64,000 bases of DNA from Pezicula radicicola. Lineage: Eukaryota; Ascomycota; Leotiomycetes; Helotiales; Dermateaceae. The notes under the pieces are model-generated. The model made no database searches. It was not told the origin of the DNA and was given only the letters and a program-made list of their open reading frames with translations. The stretch spans positions 210,549 to 274,548 of the forward strand of contig PDUO01000022.1 of the NCBI GenBank assembly GCA_003008705.1, given 5' to 3'. A program made the position numbers and the translations under genes. Below, one piece after another: positions 1 through 11,220 of this stretch (its first letter is position 1; every line of letters begins with the position of its first letter).

Positions 1-486
1 AGTTGAAAGACTCGAGATGTATATATTTGTATTTTAGTAGGGCATGGATAGGAATGGGTGGATATGGGAGTCTTCAGGTAAGGCATCTAGAGGAGTAGGA
101 ATTGAGTTGTCGTTTTTAGCGTATGTACTGCATAGGAAGAATTTATTGAACTTGCAGGCTCCTTCATGGTTTCTATTAGAGAATTCGTTTTCCTGTTCAT
201 TATGTATCGTGCTGAATCTACTGGGCCCATGGTCTGTACCCTATTAAGTGAGGCTGATAACATAATTAATATCCATGGTAGGAGTGCCAATATACACGTT
301 TCTGCAAACTAGCCTTGTATAGAGTACAACGACCTAAGGAAAACAAACTATAGGGTCCATAAGTTTCAACACCCAAAACTCCGTAAAGAGAAAGAAACCA
401 GAAATGTATAATCAATCATAGCCAATGTTCAAGTCATTAGATAAAAACAACCATCCACCTCACCTACGGAGGTACCTCACCAACTA
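1..486. other. Intergenic, nothing recognised
   Basis: Left edge of the window, downstream of the P450 stop codon. It holds only short unconvincing reading frames on both strands and no RNA gene or repeat that I can recognise. It would contain the P450 3' untranslated region. Confidence 0.6.
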
Positions 487-2188
487 TCAAGCCAGAGTCA
501 ACCCAACCTTACAACCACCCCTAATAGCTAAAGTAATCGTCAAACCCTCAATCCATTCCCTATCCTCTCTTGGTTCAATAGCCTTAAAAGCTTGCAGAAG
601 TCTGATAGTCGTATATGAAGCCTCCGTTAAGGCGAATTGTTGACCGATACAGATTCTTGGACCGCCGTTGAAGGGTAGGTATTCCCAACTGTGATTGTTT
701 TAGTAAGATTGATTTGTTTGTTGGGTTTATTTTTGTTGAGAAGGAGGGCAAGAGGGAAGGAAGAAAAGGCTTACCCCGGTCTATAAGATTCCCACCTCTC
801 AGGCCTAAATTCATCGGCGTCTGCACCGTAAAAATCTTTTCTTCGTTGCATCACATATGGATAGTAGTTTACTTGTTGACCTTTCTTGACGAAGATTGGT
901 GATTTACCATCAGGGCCACCGCCGAGTGGGAGGACTGTATCGCGAATTGCGACGCGGTTATTGACGGGTACGATGGGATAGAGTCGGAGTGCTGATTCTT
1001 ATTAGTTGCTGGGAGCAAATGATGGGACATTTGAGGTTACTTACTCTCATTTAGACAATACTTCAAGTATTTCATATCCTTGATCTGCTCAAATGAAGGG
1101 CGACTACTATCCAATCCCAATACCTCAGCCCTCAACTTCGCATAAATATCCGGACGTCGAGCTAGTATGAAGAATAAGTGACTGAGCAAACTAGCTGTTG
1201 TGTCGCGTCCCGCAAGCAAGATATTGAGCAATTCGTCCTGGATCTTCTTGGCTGGATATCCCGTCTTCGCTAACTCTTCCAGGAAGATATACCGTGATGC
1301 TTTTCCATCTTCCTCGGCTTTCTCTTTCTCCAAACTGGCATATTTTTTTTGTTTCTCGACGGCTTTCTGGACATAGAAGCTTACATACTCATGTACGAAT
1401 TTGACATCGGCTGTGTATTTCTTGTCGGGCATCAGTGTCGCTAACTTTCCAACACGACCCTCAACTCCTGCTCTCTCAAGAACATATCCGAAAGCATCAG
1501 CGAAGTGTTCAGCTCGACTGTTATCACCGTCATTAGAAAGGATATCAGTGCTTTGACCGAATAAGAAATCAGTGGCCGAGTCCATAGTAAGCGAAAAGAA
1601 CAGAGTCTGTAAATCAACTGTCGATCCATCTCTCGGGACCCTGGCAACTAATTTCATGATATGATCATCGAATGTAGCGAGATCACCAACTTGACTACGC
1701 ACAAAGTTAGGTCGAAGTAAAGCTCGTGAATCTTCCCATTCTTTTCCATCTGTCGTGAAGATTCCGTGTCCGAACATTGGCTTGAAGGCTACTTTGCGAC
1801 GGGGTGACAGTGAGAAGTCTTTAAACTTGGTTGCGAGTATTGCTTTGATGTTTTCGGGTTCTGTCGTATTGAGTACTGTATCTCCTAAGATCTTGGAAGA
1901 ATACGTGTTGACGCCTCCTCCGACAGTTTTGAAGCGATTCACTGTTGATTGTAGGAATGTTCCATCCTTCAGGAAACCGACGTTGGCTCTGAAGAGGTCG
2001 AATCCTATGGGGTCTTTGTGTGGATATTTGGCTGTTGGTTTACACCCATTTTCGCGGATGATTTTGGAGCGTCGGAAATAGTTGGTTGTGGATTGGATGA
2101 GGTGTAGTGCTGAGTAGGTTGCTACAAAGCCTAGAAGAATGATGGATGTGAGAGAGAATCTCTCGGTGATACTTTCGAAACCCGCCAT
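487..2188 (-). CDS. Cytochrome P450, CYP52-like (alkane/fatty-acid hydroxylase type)
   Basis: Three exons on the minus strand (1045..2188, 775..991, 487..688) sum to 521 codons, giving 520 residues, a normal length for a microsomal P450. A hydrophobic segment at about residues 12-32 looks like an N-terminal ER anchor. The I-helix oxygen-binding motif AGRDTT is at 326-331. The K-helix ETLR (Glu381, Arg384) is completed across the first intron, and the PERW region follows. The haem loop [10 protein letters not shown] carries the thiolate Cys467. The region around [19 protein letters not shown] resembles CYP52/CYP539 enzymes, which hydroxylate the terminal carbon of alkanes and fatty acids with a reductase partner. 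Family membership is secure from motifs; the substrate is inferred. Introns are 53 and 86 bp with standard GT-AG ends. The gene has no co-directional pathway partner. Confidence 0.93.
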
Positions 2189-3952
2189 CTTGGGGACTCA
2201 AGGAGCTTAATAACCTCTGGTGGATGGATGGTAGTCCAAAACTGTGAATTACTGAATTAGATTCAGTTTCCTCGATTAAAAAAAATGCCTTGCTGGGGGT
2301 AGGTAATATACTGGGATAGCCAGGTCGAATTGTTGTTGGAGAGGGCCACGTACAGTAAGAAAGTGGCAATTTATTCATCCACGAGGCAGAAGCAAAGTAG
2401 GAGCTATTGGAGCTGGCTGCTGACCCAAGAAAGAAAAGACAGCACTAGATATATATGTGACGCTGAAGCTTCGTATGAAACCAATCGCTTTAGGAAAGAG
2501 CGGCCGACTGGACCGACTACTGACCGCCTATAGAAGCTTGTTAAACGACGCACTAATCCGAGAGTATCATACAGAATTCCTTAGCAGAAAGAGTGTGGTT
2601 CACTTAGAGTTTCACAGCCACTTGCCTCCCTGTAGGGATGATAGGTACTCCCCCATAACGACAGCCGATGAACCGAGACGAAAAGAGTATTTAGTAAATA
2701 CGCAAATATGTAAAATCACTTACTGCACTTACGTGCGAAAGGACAAACTATGGAATCAATGTCGGGTTGCTATTCAAGCCGAGCTCCCCACATTTTTATA
2801 CCCGAATATCCACAGCAGCCAGCATGCCGACGTGAATAGTCATCAACTGCTGAGCTTTAGGAAAATACCACTTCTGTACTTCTCAATCGCCTTTTCCTGT
2901 AGTATAGCAGCAATCAGACTTCATGACTCTTGCCGATGAAAAGAATTTGCCATGGAAATTCGTGCCTCGCTGCTCTGCAGGTTGTTAAACTTAGGCCCGC
3001 GAAACGCAGCGATGCGCAGGAGGCGACTTGCTTGTTCGCTTCTCAGAGCAACTACCGTTAAATCACATTAGAAACTGCTACTATGATACACTTTTAACGG
3101 GCTACACAATTTCACCTCTATCTCATCATAGGCATATCAGCGTTAATCCGGGTCGATACCACGCATGCTGATATCTAAGTACCCCTTGAATCTAAACAAC
3201 AGCAAGGTATCTCTTAGTTCTTCACTAATTGGAGTTTTCTCAGGCTTAAAAATTCTACCAGATAAGCCTATGGACGGTAGTCGAGCTTTGATAATGAAAA
3301 GTAAAGTTATCTACAAAATTGTGCAAAAAGTGTATTAACTTTCTAGATATGGATTTTTGCTACTTGCCTGTGCATATGTATGTATAGCGACGAACATGGA
3401 TAAAATGAGGATGTACTTTAGACAGAATTCCTGGCTGCACTTTCTCTCTTTCGCGGGAGTTTGTTTCTGGCAATTGGTGAGTTTTCGATGTGATTGATAT
3501 TTCAATTTGCTCGCATAAAGTAAAAGTTGACATATTTACGAAGTACAAATTTTAAAGCTCTTGTAGAATTCGACCGCTAAGTGAGAACCAAGACCAGCAA
3601 ATATCATATGTCAGACCTCTAGTTTCGTCCTAGGTTAGTAGAGCAATACCGAGGCGTTGGTTGATAGCCATAAATGAGCGCCACTGGCAAGTGCTTACTT
3701 AGACGATAGCAGCTAGCCACTTTTGAAGCGATCAACTGCTTGCAGATAAGATTTCACATGGCCGGGAGCAAATTCTTTGAGGATGAATTCATGTGCAGGC
3801 TTTCTTCTCTATTTTTCTATCCACCGAATCAATGATAGCCTACGAATCAACTCTTCAACAAGTATCAACTGATAGAAAGCCTATTGAGCCGAGGCAGAGC
3901 ATCAGAACAATAGACGAGATGAGAAGTACCAAGAAACTTAACTCTTAACTCT
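2189..3952. other. Intergenic, about 1.8 kb
   Basis: Lies between the P450 start and the GFA enzyme stop, so it holds the P450 promoter and the GFA 3' region. It is fairly AT-rich with many in-frame stops. The longest open stretch (2457..2939, +) has no recognisable domain and no intron logic. I see no repeat or RNA gene. Confidence 0.55.
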
Positions 3953-4822
3953 TTAATCAATAACATTCCAACCTCCCTTCCCCTTCAATGCCTCCTCCCA
4001 CTTCTCCGACCTATTCCAATAAATCTCCACATTCGGTTTCGGCAACGCCTTTCCTTCCTTATGAAAACCCTTAGCAAACAATCCCGACTTCAAGAAAGCT
4101 AATTCTGGCGCCTTTGACGATACTGACATTATCTGTCGTTTTCATGAAGTTAACACCAGCATATTCAACTTTTTGATGAAATCTAAGAAGACAAGATTTT
4201 CGGAAAGTTGTTTGAAGTTTGTGGGCTGAGGGGCAGATTACTTACGGGTGATCCACAATCACCGCAGAATCTCCTCTCCATCGGCGCTCCTGACGCTGCT
4301 TCTTTCTCGTGATAGACTTTGGGCGTACCACTTGTTATGGTGATCGCTGAGACCGGTGTAGCAAGGTTTAGTGTTGCTCTGTTTTAGAAACGTTAGGAAG
4401 TGTATACTTTGGATATACAGACGAGAAGCAGAAAACATAAGGAACAAAACAGGGACGAGGATAGAGAACTTTCATGCTGAAGGTCGAACCGAGGATCACA
4501 GTACTTCACTCCTCCTCATTGATTCTCAATTACTAAACTGACTAGATTATCCAAATTTCTCTACTACAGAGACCACCAAAGGCTCTCGATCAGCGGTTAC
4601 TGGAAACGAAAGCACAACAACCGTGCAAAATCCTCAGCAATAATCCTCAGAACATCCTAGAGCAAAATAACGAAGGCAAAATACAACGTACAAACCGCTA
4701 CTACTAGCACGACAATTCAAACAGTGACATAGCGAACTCGTTTCCGGCCACTTATCTGCAGCAACCGAGACAGTAATAGCACCGCAATTACATGCTCCCT
4801 TGATATCTTCCTTTGATGACAT
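3953..4822 (-). CDS. GFA/CENP-V family zinc protein (glutathione-dependent formaldehyde-activating-like)
   Basis: Three exons (4692..4822, 4246..4378, 3953..4132) give 148 codons, 147 residues. The family Zn pattern is complete. The first exon has CNCGAI and CHCLNC, and the second ends in FCGDCGSP, where the next intron starts. The last exon supplies the typical C-terminal KPNVEIYWNRSEKWEEAL segment. Members bind structural and catalytic zinc through these cysteines; some add glutathione to formaldehyde, but most fungal copies have no assigned substrate. The first intron (313 bp) is long for this window. Its donor could be GTACGT at 4691 or GTTTGT three bases earlier in transcription order, and both keep the frame. 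The start ATG precedes the first zinc motif by only ten codons, as usual in the family. Cytosolic location is expected because no signal is visible. Confidence 0.85.
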
Positions 4823-5516
4823 TTTATGGGTAGAACCAGTCGCTATGTCAGCTAGAATCGAGGTTTGAGCAGAGGAGAGGAGAGGAGAGGATACAATGAG
4901 GAGAGAATCGAAGATGAAGTGGTGAGAGAGATTGAGGCAGAAGTGCAGATAGAGGGGAAGATATAGAGTTTGTTTTGTTGCTGTGACGGGCGGGGTACAT
5001 TTACTGTATTACTTGCGGTATGACAATGCGTCAGAGGAAGAAGTAACGGCCCCATAAATCCTTCGGGGATAGGTTTTAAGACGACGCTCAATCAGAGTCT
5101 TGTATACAAGTCAAACGTTGTACCACCGGTACTGATGCAGTAAACGCCACATAGCATGCATAACATCCAAAGAAGTCGTTGACTGCTTATTATGCTTTGT
5201 CAAAACAATCTGCCCTACCTAGCTAGAACACAAGAATGAAAGGTCGCCCTTCCTGAAATATCATAGTCTTTGAGACATACTCCTACTGCTGCATATGGAT
5301 GATACTCGCCCGCGCTTTCTCTCTCCCATTGTCTTCTTTGCTGCCCCCTTTGGCTGTCGTCCATGGATATCCACCAGGTAAAATCATGACCAATCCAATG
5401 CTCAATCTCAGAAGCTATAAAAAGGGAACTAACGCCATCCATGCACGCTTGCAGTCCATGCATTCTACCCTACCCGCCGTCATCAGTCTTTAATTTGGTT
5501 GGGTTTGGTTTGAGCT
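4823..5516. other. Intergenic with a GA-rich simple repeat
   Basis: Promoter side of the GFA gene and 3' side of the importin gene. A purine tract of GGAGA units lies at 4871-4890. A small open frame on the minus strand (4852..5091) is low-complexity and not convincing as a gene. Confidence 0.5.
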
Positions 5517-8500
5517 TCAAGGTGCTGTTCCGTTGGCGAGCGCGGCGGCAGCAGCAGCTTCGGTGGCTTGATTGGCCTCGGCTTGGTGGACAACGCTTTG
5601 GACAATTGTTTGTTCTTCGGGATTTAGATTGGTGGTGAGGGAGCCGTACAGCTGGGGTTGTTCTGCTTGGAGTTCTGTAGATCATTAGCGATATTCTTAT
5701 TATAGACAAATGTGCACTCACTCATTAAGGCGTTACGGAAGAGCTGGTATGGCTCGACTTTGTCAAGCGGTGTCTCCAGAAGAGACTCTTCGCCAAGCTC
5801 ATCATCTGAGTCTTCACCATCGAGGTTGCCGAACTTCTGAGCCTGCACAGTATCAGCAGGGTGTCTTCTGAATAAGGGTGGCACTATTGACCAATTTACT
5901 TGCCTCCTCGTTCAAAAACTCCAGGTAAGCAGTGCTCTCGTCTTTTCCTTCGCCTTCTTCCTCGGCCTCAGCCTCTTCAGTCCATGCATTGTCATCACCT
6001 GCCCACTCATCGTCTTCATCGTCGTCGTCGTAAGCATCGCCGTCATGCTGGTAATCATCTTTCAGGGCTTCTTCTCGGTCTAAAGAGATTATTAATTAAG
6101 CATCAGAGTACAAATTTCAAAAAGTGCTAAACTTACTCTTCATAGCAGAAGGGAGGGTTTGGAATAATCTGACAACTCCCTGGAGTAGTCTCGGCCATCC
6201 TTGCTGAACGCTAACAGGTACCTGATCAGCGTTGAGAGTAAGAAGTGCTACGATAGCGGCAATTGATAGCTTCTTGTCGTGGACTCTGGAGAAACTATCG
6301 ATACTTGAGAACCACAAGCTGAAGAATTTGTTTGTCCAGACTTTTGATTCGAGCACGTGAAGAGTCAATACCTAGGTAATATGTAAGTACTATTCCTAGG
6401 GAGTACTAAAGGTATGTTCTTACAGGATTGTAGTAGATGGCGTTGATAACCATCTCCATGAGGTGGATCTTGTACGATTTGACCTTAACCTCGGTGCTTG
6501 TTAAAGTTCGCATTGCCATATCAACCTGCTATTGTCAGTTTCAGGCCTAGGGGGAGCAGACTATTGCAACTCACAAACTGGACAACGTATGGATCGATAT
6601 GGCCTCTGAGACTCAGCATCATGCCTTCAGCCAATTTGCACGCACATATTCGATCAACACCTCCAACTTTGTCGTCCACAAACATGTCATTAACCATACC
6701 AAACATTGCATCGAGATATGCGGGGGTGACCGCAAGATGCTGGCTACCGTATTGAACAAAGTTGTCAAGAGCTGGAAGCATATCTTCGAGGTACAATTCA
6801 GCGCCAGCTTTAAATGTGGCGTGAATGAGCTCGAAGGCTTGCCACATAGTCGGTGAAATGGACTTGGCGGCAAATGTACAGCTGTCAATGATTTCGAAGA
6901 CTTCATTGTAAAGGTCTACTTGTTGTTAGCAGCATTTCCTGATATTGAAACCTGGTTAACTTACCATAGAGCTTGTTCTCCAACGTTACCTTGATAACAG
7001 GCATCAAAATCGACTCCATGTGGAGAAGGACATCAGGAGTGCTCTCGAGAGTAAGGATCAATGTGCCGATTGTCTGCAAGACACCCAGAGCAGTAATGCT
7101 CTTATCATCAAGATAATCTCCATAGCCATCATCATCATCTCGCTTCTCGTTCTTCTCCAAAAGCTCTCGAACGATTCTCAAGTAGGTATCGCGTAATTGT
7201 TCGCTCAATGCGACGGCAAATGGTGTCAACTCAGCAGCAAATACCTCAACAAAGTCCTCCATAACGTTCGACAACGCATCCACATCAACTTCATTGGCAA
7301 GCTTGAGTAACTGCTGCATGATCTGAGGGATATTTTGCTGCATATTTGTTCGGATGATATCGTGTCGGATAAGAGGTTGAAGGGCAAGAGCAGCTTCAAC
7401 ACGGACAGGAAGATCTGGATCGGCCATGCACTCGAGAATGTTGCGGTATATAATGAGGAGATTGTTTGAATCCTTGAAGTCGAGCTGTTCGAACTTCTCC
7501 ACCGTGTCGCAAGCCCGCGCGCGAAGGAAGCCTTGGGAACTGCGGAAATCTGGGAACACGTATCGAACAAGGAAATACTCTACTTGCTCAGCAATCGGGC
7601 TTTTCTTGCCTAGAATGACGCTCGACAGAGTGCCGATCATGCGAAGTGCACCCTCCTTTGCAATGTGGTTCTTCTTGCCATCTTCGGCGCTTTCATACTC
7701 ATTGACAACTGTATTGACAAAAGTCAATATGGTAAATGTTTGTTTCCTTCGGCATTTTGTAAGTGTAACTAAGAAGTTTGTAGCACAAATGTCAGGAGCT
7801 GAAACTTCCTCGTAAAAGTTGAGTTTGTGGTGAAGGTACTCTTCTGGGTCAGTGTCGAACTTCTCAACATCATCTTCAGATAGGCACATAACCGGAAATA
7901 GGAAATGGGTAACGAGGGTCTCAAGATGTGGTTTCAAGTGAGTCCACATCTCCTTTGGTCGAATGCACTCATCTAAAAAGGTTAATGTGTAAGATAAACA
8001 AGGTCTGCTGAGCCATCCTGACGTTGGGGTCTTAGCAACCCATTTCTCAATCTGGACAAGATAGGCCTTGAGGATCTCAGGAGCAAAAGTGACGATAAAG
8101 TTCTTAGCGAACTCCGTGTAATCTTCACCGTTGCCCTTTTGAAGCCCTGATGGGTTCCCGTAACTTTTTGAAGAGCATCAGTGAAGAACTTTTGTTGTAG
8201 TTGATGAGACTTACCGGACGAAGAGGCGGTTTAGGTTGAAGTAAGCCCACTTCTTTGATTTCCACCAGTGGTGTGCCTCCCGGTCTGAATCATCCTCGGG
8301 CATCGAACAAGCAGGCGCTTCTTTTGCAACAGTCTGTAGGAACAAAGTGCACCACCCGATCATGGTCTGCTGGTCTCTCAGGCAAACCGCAAGGTCAAAC
8401 TAAACTTTTTGTCAGCATTTCTGCTGTATTACCAAATCACCATGACCCAACGTACGAATGTTGCATGCTTATAGGCTTTCAACACAATATGTAACATCTC

Positions 8501-9194
8501 TCCGGCTTCTTCGCTTGTCTCGTTCACCAATCCCTGGCCAATGACCAACATTCTGGGGAACGTCGCCTCTACAATCTTATCGAAGTCTGCCCGATTCTCC
8601 CCTGATCTGAAGCGGAAAACGCGACATATGGCGTGGAGGCACTGCAGACCTGCAAAAATCGAGGATACATCATTTGTATTGAGTAGTTGTAAGGTGATAT
8701 CCATAAAAGCCGGCCATTTCGCGGGGAAGTCGCTGTGAAGGATCTTATTCAGGGTTGGCACGAGCTGCTGTCGAATCGCTGGCGGGGAAGAAGCCAAGAT
8801 AGGCAGTAAACGTTCTCGGAACCTGGCCTTCTCATCTTCTGGAATAGGTTTCACGGTGGACTCTTCGCTGGGAGACCAAGCCCTCTGCACACGGTTCTTC
8901 AGGTAGACCACAGCTGCAGTTGTGCGTCAGTATGTGCTACTAGTGGGGTAAATGAATGGTGGATTTCCGTACTCGAGAGGCGAACTGGGAGTTCCTGCTC
9001 GGCTTGGAGAATATCTAGGAGCGCATCGATGAAGCCAGGATGCTCTTCAGCCTGTGGAAGCGTCGTTAGCAACGAGCCCTGAAGACTTGGTAGAGAGGCC
9101 ATACATTTTTGAGGTCAAGTTCAGCCTGTCTTCGTGAGTTCGCATCTTGGTCTAGGGTAGCCACTATGCGGCCTCGCAGTATTGCTGCATCCAT
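5517..9194 (-). CDS. Importin-beta family karyopherin (Sxm1/Kap108 - Nmd5/Kap119, importin-7/8 type)
   Basis: Eleven exons on the minus strand: 9105..9194, 8973..9051, 8456..8913, 8215..8399, 6965..8163, 6575..6915, 6424..6525, 6137..6371, 5904..6079, 5722..5842, 5517..5674. They total 1,048 codons, 1,047 residues, matching this karyopherin class. Nuclear import receptors of this family carry cargo through the pore and release it on Ran-GTP. Supporting signatures are the N-terminal AEEHPGFIDALLDILQ and STVVYLKNRV of the importin N domain, HEAT-like repeats throughout, WWKSKKWAY, WLSRPCLSYTLTFLDECI, and a very acidic loop near the C-terminus (DDDDEDDEWAGDD). The start is the ATG before AAILRGRIVATLDQDANSRR. 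The intron at 5843..5903 must be read as GC-AG: the nearby GT donor breaks the frame, whereas GAG|GCAAGT keeps it. I cannot separate Sxm1 from Nmd5 orthology by eye. Confidence 0.95.
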
Positions 9195-10403
9195 GTCGAC
9201 GGTAGCATACGCGTATGACGATGGATTTTCGGAAGGAAAAGATGTTTTTGTCGACCAGGACGTCGCCGTTAAAGAAAGATTCTTGAATGAGCCAAGTTGA
9301 CCTGGGATTAGTGCGTATTTTCGCGTAAGCCTTTTCTGCTTCTCTAAGAAGAAGGCGGTGAATTCTTTAGTGGATAAAATTATGGGGCGTATTTATGAGA
9401 GCAGCAACAACAACAATTGACAAGGGCCGGAATTCTATGTTTGTATGTAAGCAGTGGGTGGACACAGGCAGAATAACAGGAAGACGGGTGAGGTAATCCA
9501 CCTGATATAGGTTGCAAAGAATAGGGGTTAATATCGGTGCTTCAGCGTTTCCGAATCTCTCTCTTTACACGATAATAAGAGCCTGCAACGAGATAACAAC
9601 CCTCAATACCAGCCATGGTGTTCCCAGTTACAAAGTACCGTTTCTGCAAGGGACCACGGGGATATATGCCACAGATTTGTATCATGATTTCATGAGGGAA
9701 GGAGCTAATCTCCATTTAATCATACGAACAGCAAACCAAAAGATTCCGAAACACATATCCAACGCTCATCTCACCTCTGTGCTTTTGGAGGCTGCCAGCT
9801 TTACCTTAGGTAGGTACGTATCTACGAAGGACGTTCACGGATCACCAATTGGAAGCCAAAACGACCGCGCTTCAGCTTGCAACGATCCCAACGCTCCCAA
9901 CGCTCCCAAATAAATGTTGAGACGAATCCTACCTGTGAGACGAAGTGTAGTCTCATTACGAATTACGCAAGGCGCGCTTGGATTAATTACAGCCCTATAA
10001 AAGATCTTTATGAGTCGACGAGGTTTGGAATACGAAAGTACGATATCATTCATTCACGTGACTAGAATCAATGGATACCCAATTATGACAAAGTGTAGAA
10101 CTTTTCTAGGCTCTGACCTTGTTTATTGAATCTATTTATTTGTCTCTTACCTTAATTTACCTAACTCTTGATTTCGTTTGAGCAACTTCTTCGATGTGCT
10201 ATAGGTAAGAACTAAATCGAGTTTTTACGTACCTTGACACTTGTTGCTCAAATTATTATCTTGCTCCCGTTACGAGTACTCTAATCTGCCAGCAACTTCT
10301 CGCAGCCTTATCACCCCTCCTCTCGGGCCTCTCCCCTCCTTCTCCCCTCGACAAAGATACCAACTGTTATACTCCGTAGCCGAAAAATGATTACCGATTT
10401 GAG
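9195..10403. other. Intergenic, promoter side of the importin gene
   Basis: About 1.2 kb upstream of the importin start and left of the MITE. Short frames near 9512..9913 (+) have no recognisable content. A tandem ACGCTCCCA/ACGCTCCCA pair occurs near 9890-9908. No RNA gene seen. Confidence 0.5.
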
Positions 10404-10406
10404 TTA

Positions 10407-10886
10407 GGGCCAGTTTGGCAACGAATCTAGAACCCAATATATGAATATATGGACTCAGATCACGATTTCAAACCACGAATTATCGGAATCGCGTTTGGCT
10501 CTTTGTATATAGATTTCGTATCTGAATGAATATTAGTCTAGAACTGAAATAAAGCTCAATTTGTGCAACTTTATACGTTTTATGCAAATTATGTAGTACA
10601 GCCTATAATTATTATATAGAGTAGCCTATAATTATAGGGAGTACAGCCTGTAGCTATAGGGAGTATAGCCTACAGATGTACCTAGACCCCTCCTATTAAT
10701 TAGAGCCTTAGGCATCTATACTTCTACATTACTAATTCGAAATCATGAAAAACTAGCATTGCCAAACACGATTTTGTATATAAAATATCTAGCATTTCTA
10801 AATATCTAGATGTACGTAATCAATAAATCCCCTAATCATTTCATGTCTTCTATGTATTGGTCTCAGATTCGCTGCCAAACTTGCCC
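10407..10886. mobile_element. MITE, Tourist-like (PIF/Harbinger-type ends), 480 bp
   Basis: The left end GGGCCAGTTTGGCAACGAATCT (10407 onward) is matched by the reverse complement of the right end, GGGCAAGTTTGGCAGCGAATCT (ending 10886), with two mismatches in 22 positions. Both ends are flanked by TTA (10404-10406 and 10887-10889), the 3-bp target duplication typical of PIF/Harbinger elements, and GGGCC-GTTTGG termini are typical of Tourist MITEs. There are further imperfect sub-terminal inverted matches (an AATCGCGTTTGGC-like motif near each end). Internal sequence is AT-rich with several TAGCCTATAATTATAG-like repeats around 10600-10670 and no transposase, so the element is non-autonomous. 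It lies about 330 bp upstream of the amine oxidase start. Confidence 0.82.
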
Positions 10887-10889
10887 TTA

Positions 10890-11220
10890 GTGGGTGGTCC
10901 TACGTTGTACTTCGTAGCCAAAAAGAATAATTAACGGTGTCGCGCGTGTACCTTCCATATGAGAGCTAGCAGGATCTACAATGGCGCGCAATTAATCCCT
11001 GAATCTTACCTTATCGACATCAAATGCCAGCATTTGAGGGGCATGACATCTTGATATTTCATAAACTCCCACTTTCTATCTGTAAGCCATGACTACGCTA
11101 TTTCCGTAGTCCACTGCATCTTTCCTCTGCTCATCTTTAACATGGCTTTCTTCCCTCTTCGCATCACTTCTCCCCTTCTCTCCTTCTCCTCAGCGCTTTC
11201 AACATCAACCTTGAGATAAC
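10890..11220. promoter_or_regulatory. Upstream region of the copper amine oxidase gene
   Basis: About 330 bp between the MITE and the amine oxidase ATG. It ends in a pyrimidine-rich CTTCTCCCCTTCTC stretch (around 11150-11200), usual just upstream of start codons in filamentous fungi. No specific binding site can be supported. Confidence 0.35.

Noticed and set aside
2457..2939. 160-codon open frame upstream of the P450
   Set aside because: No recognisable domain or intron signals; looks like chance in the intergenic gap.
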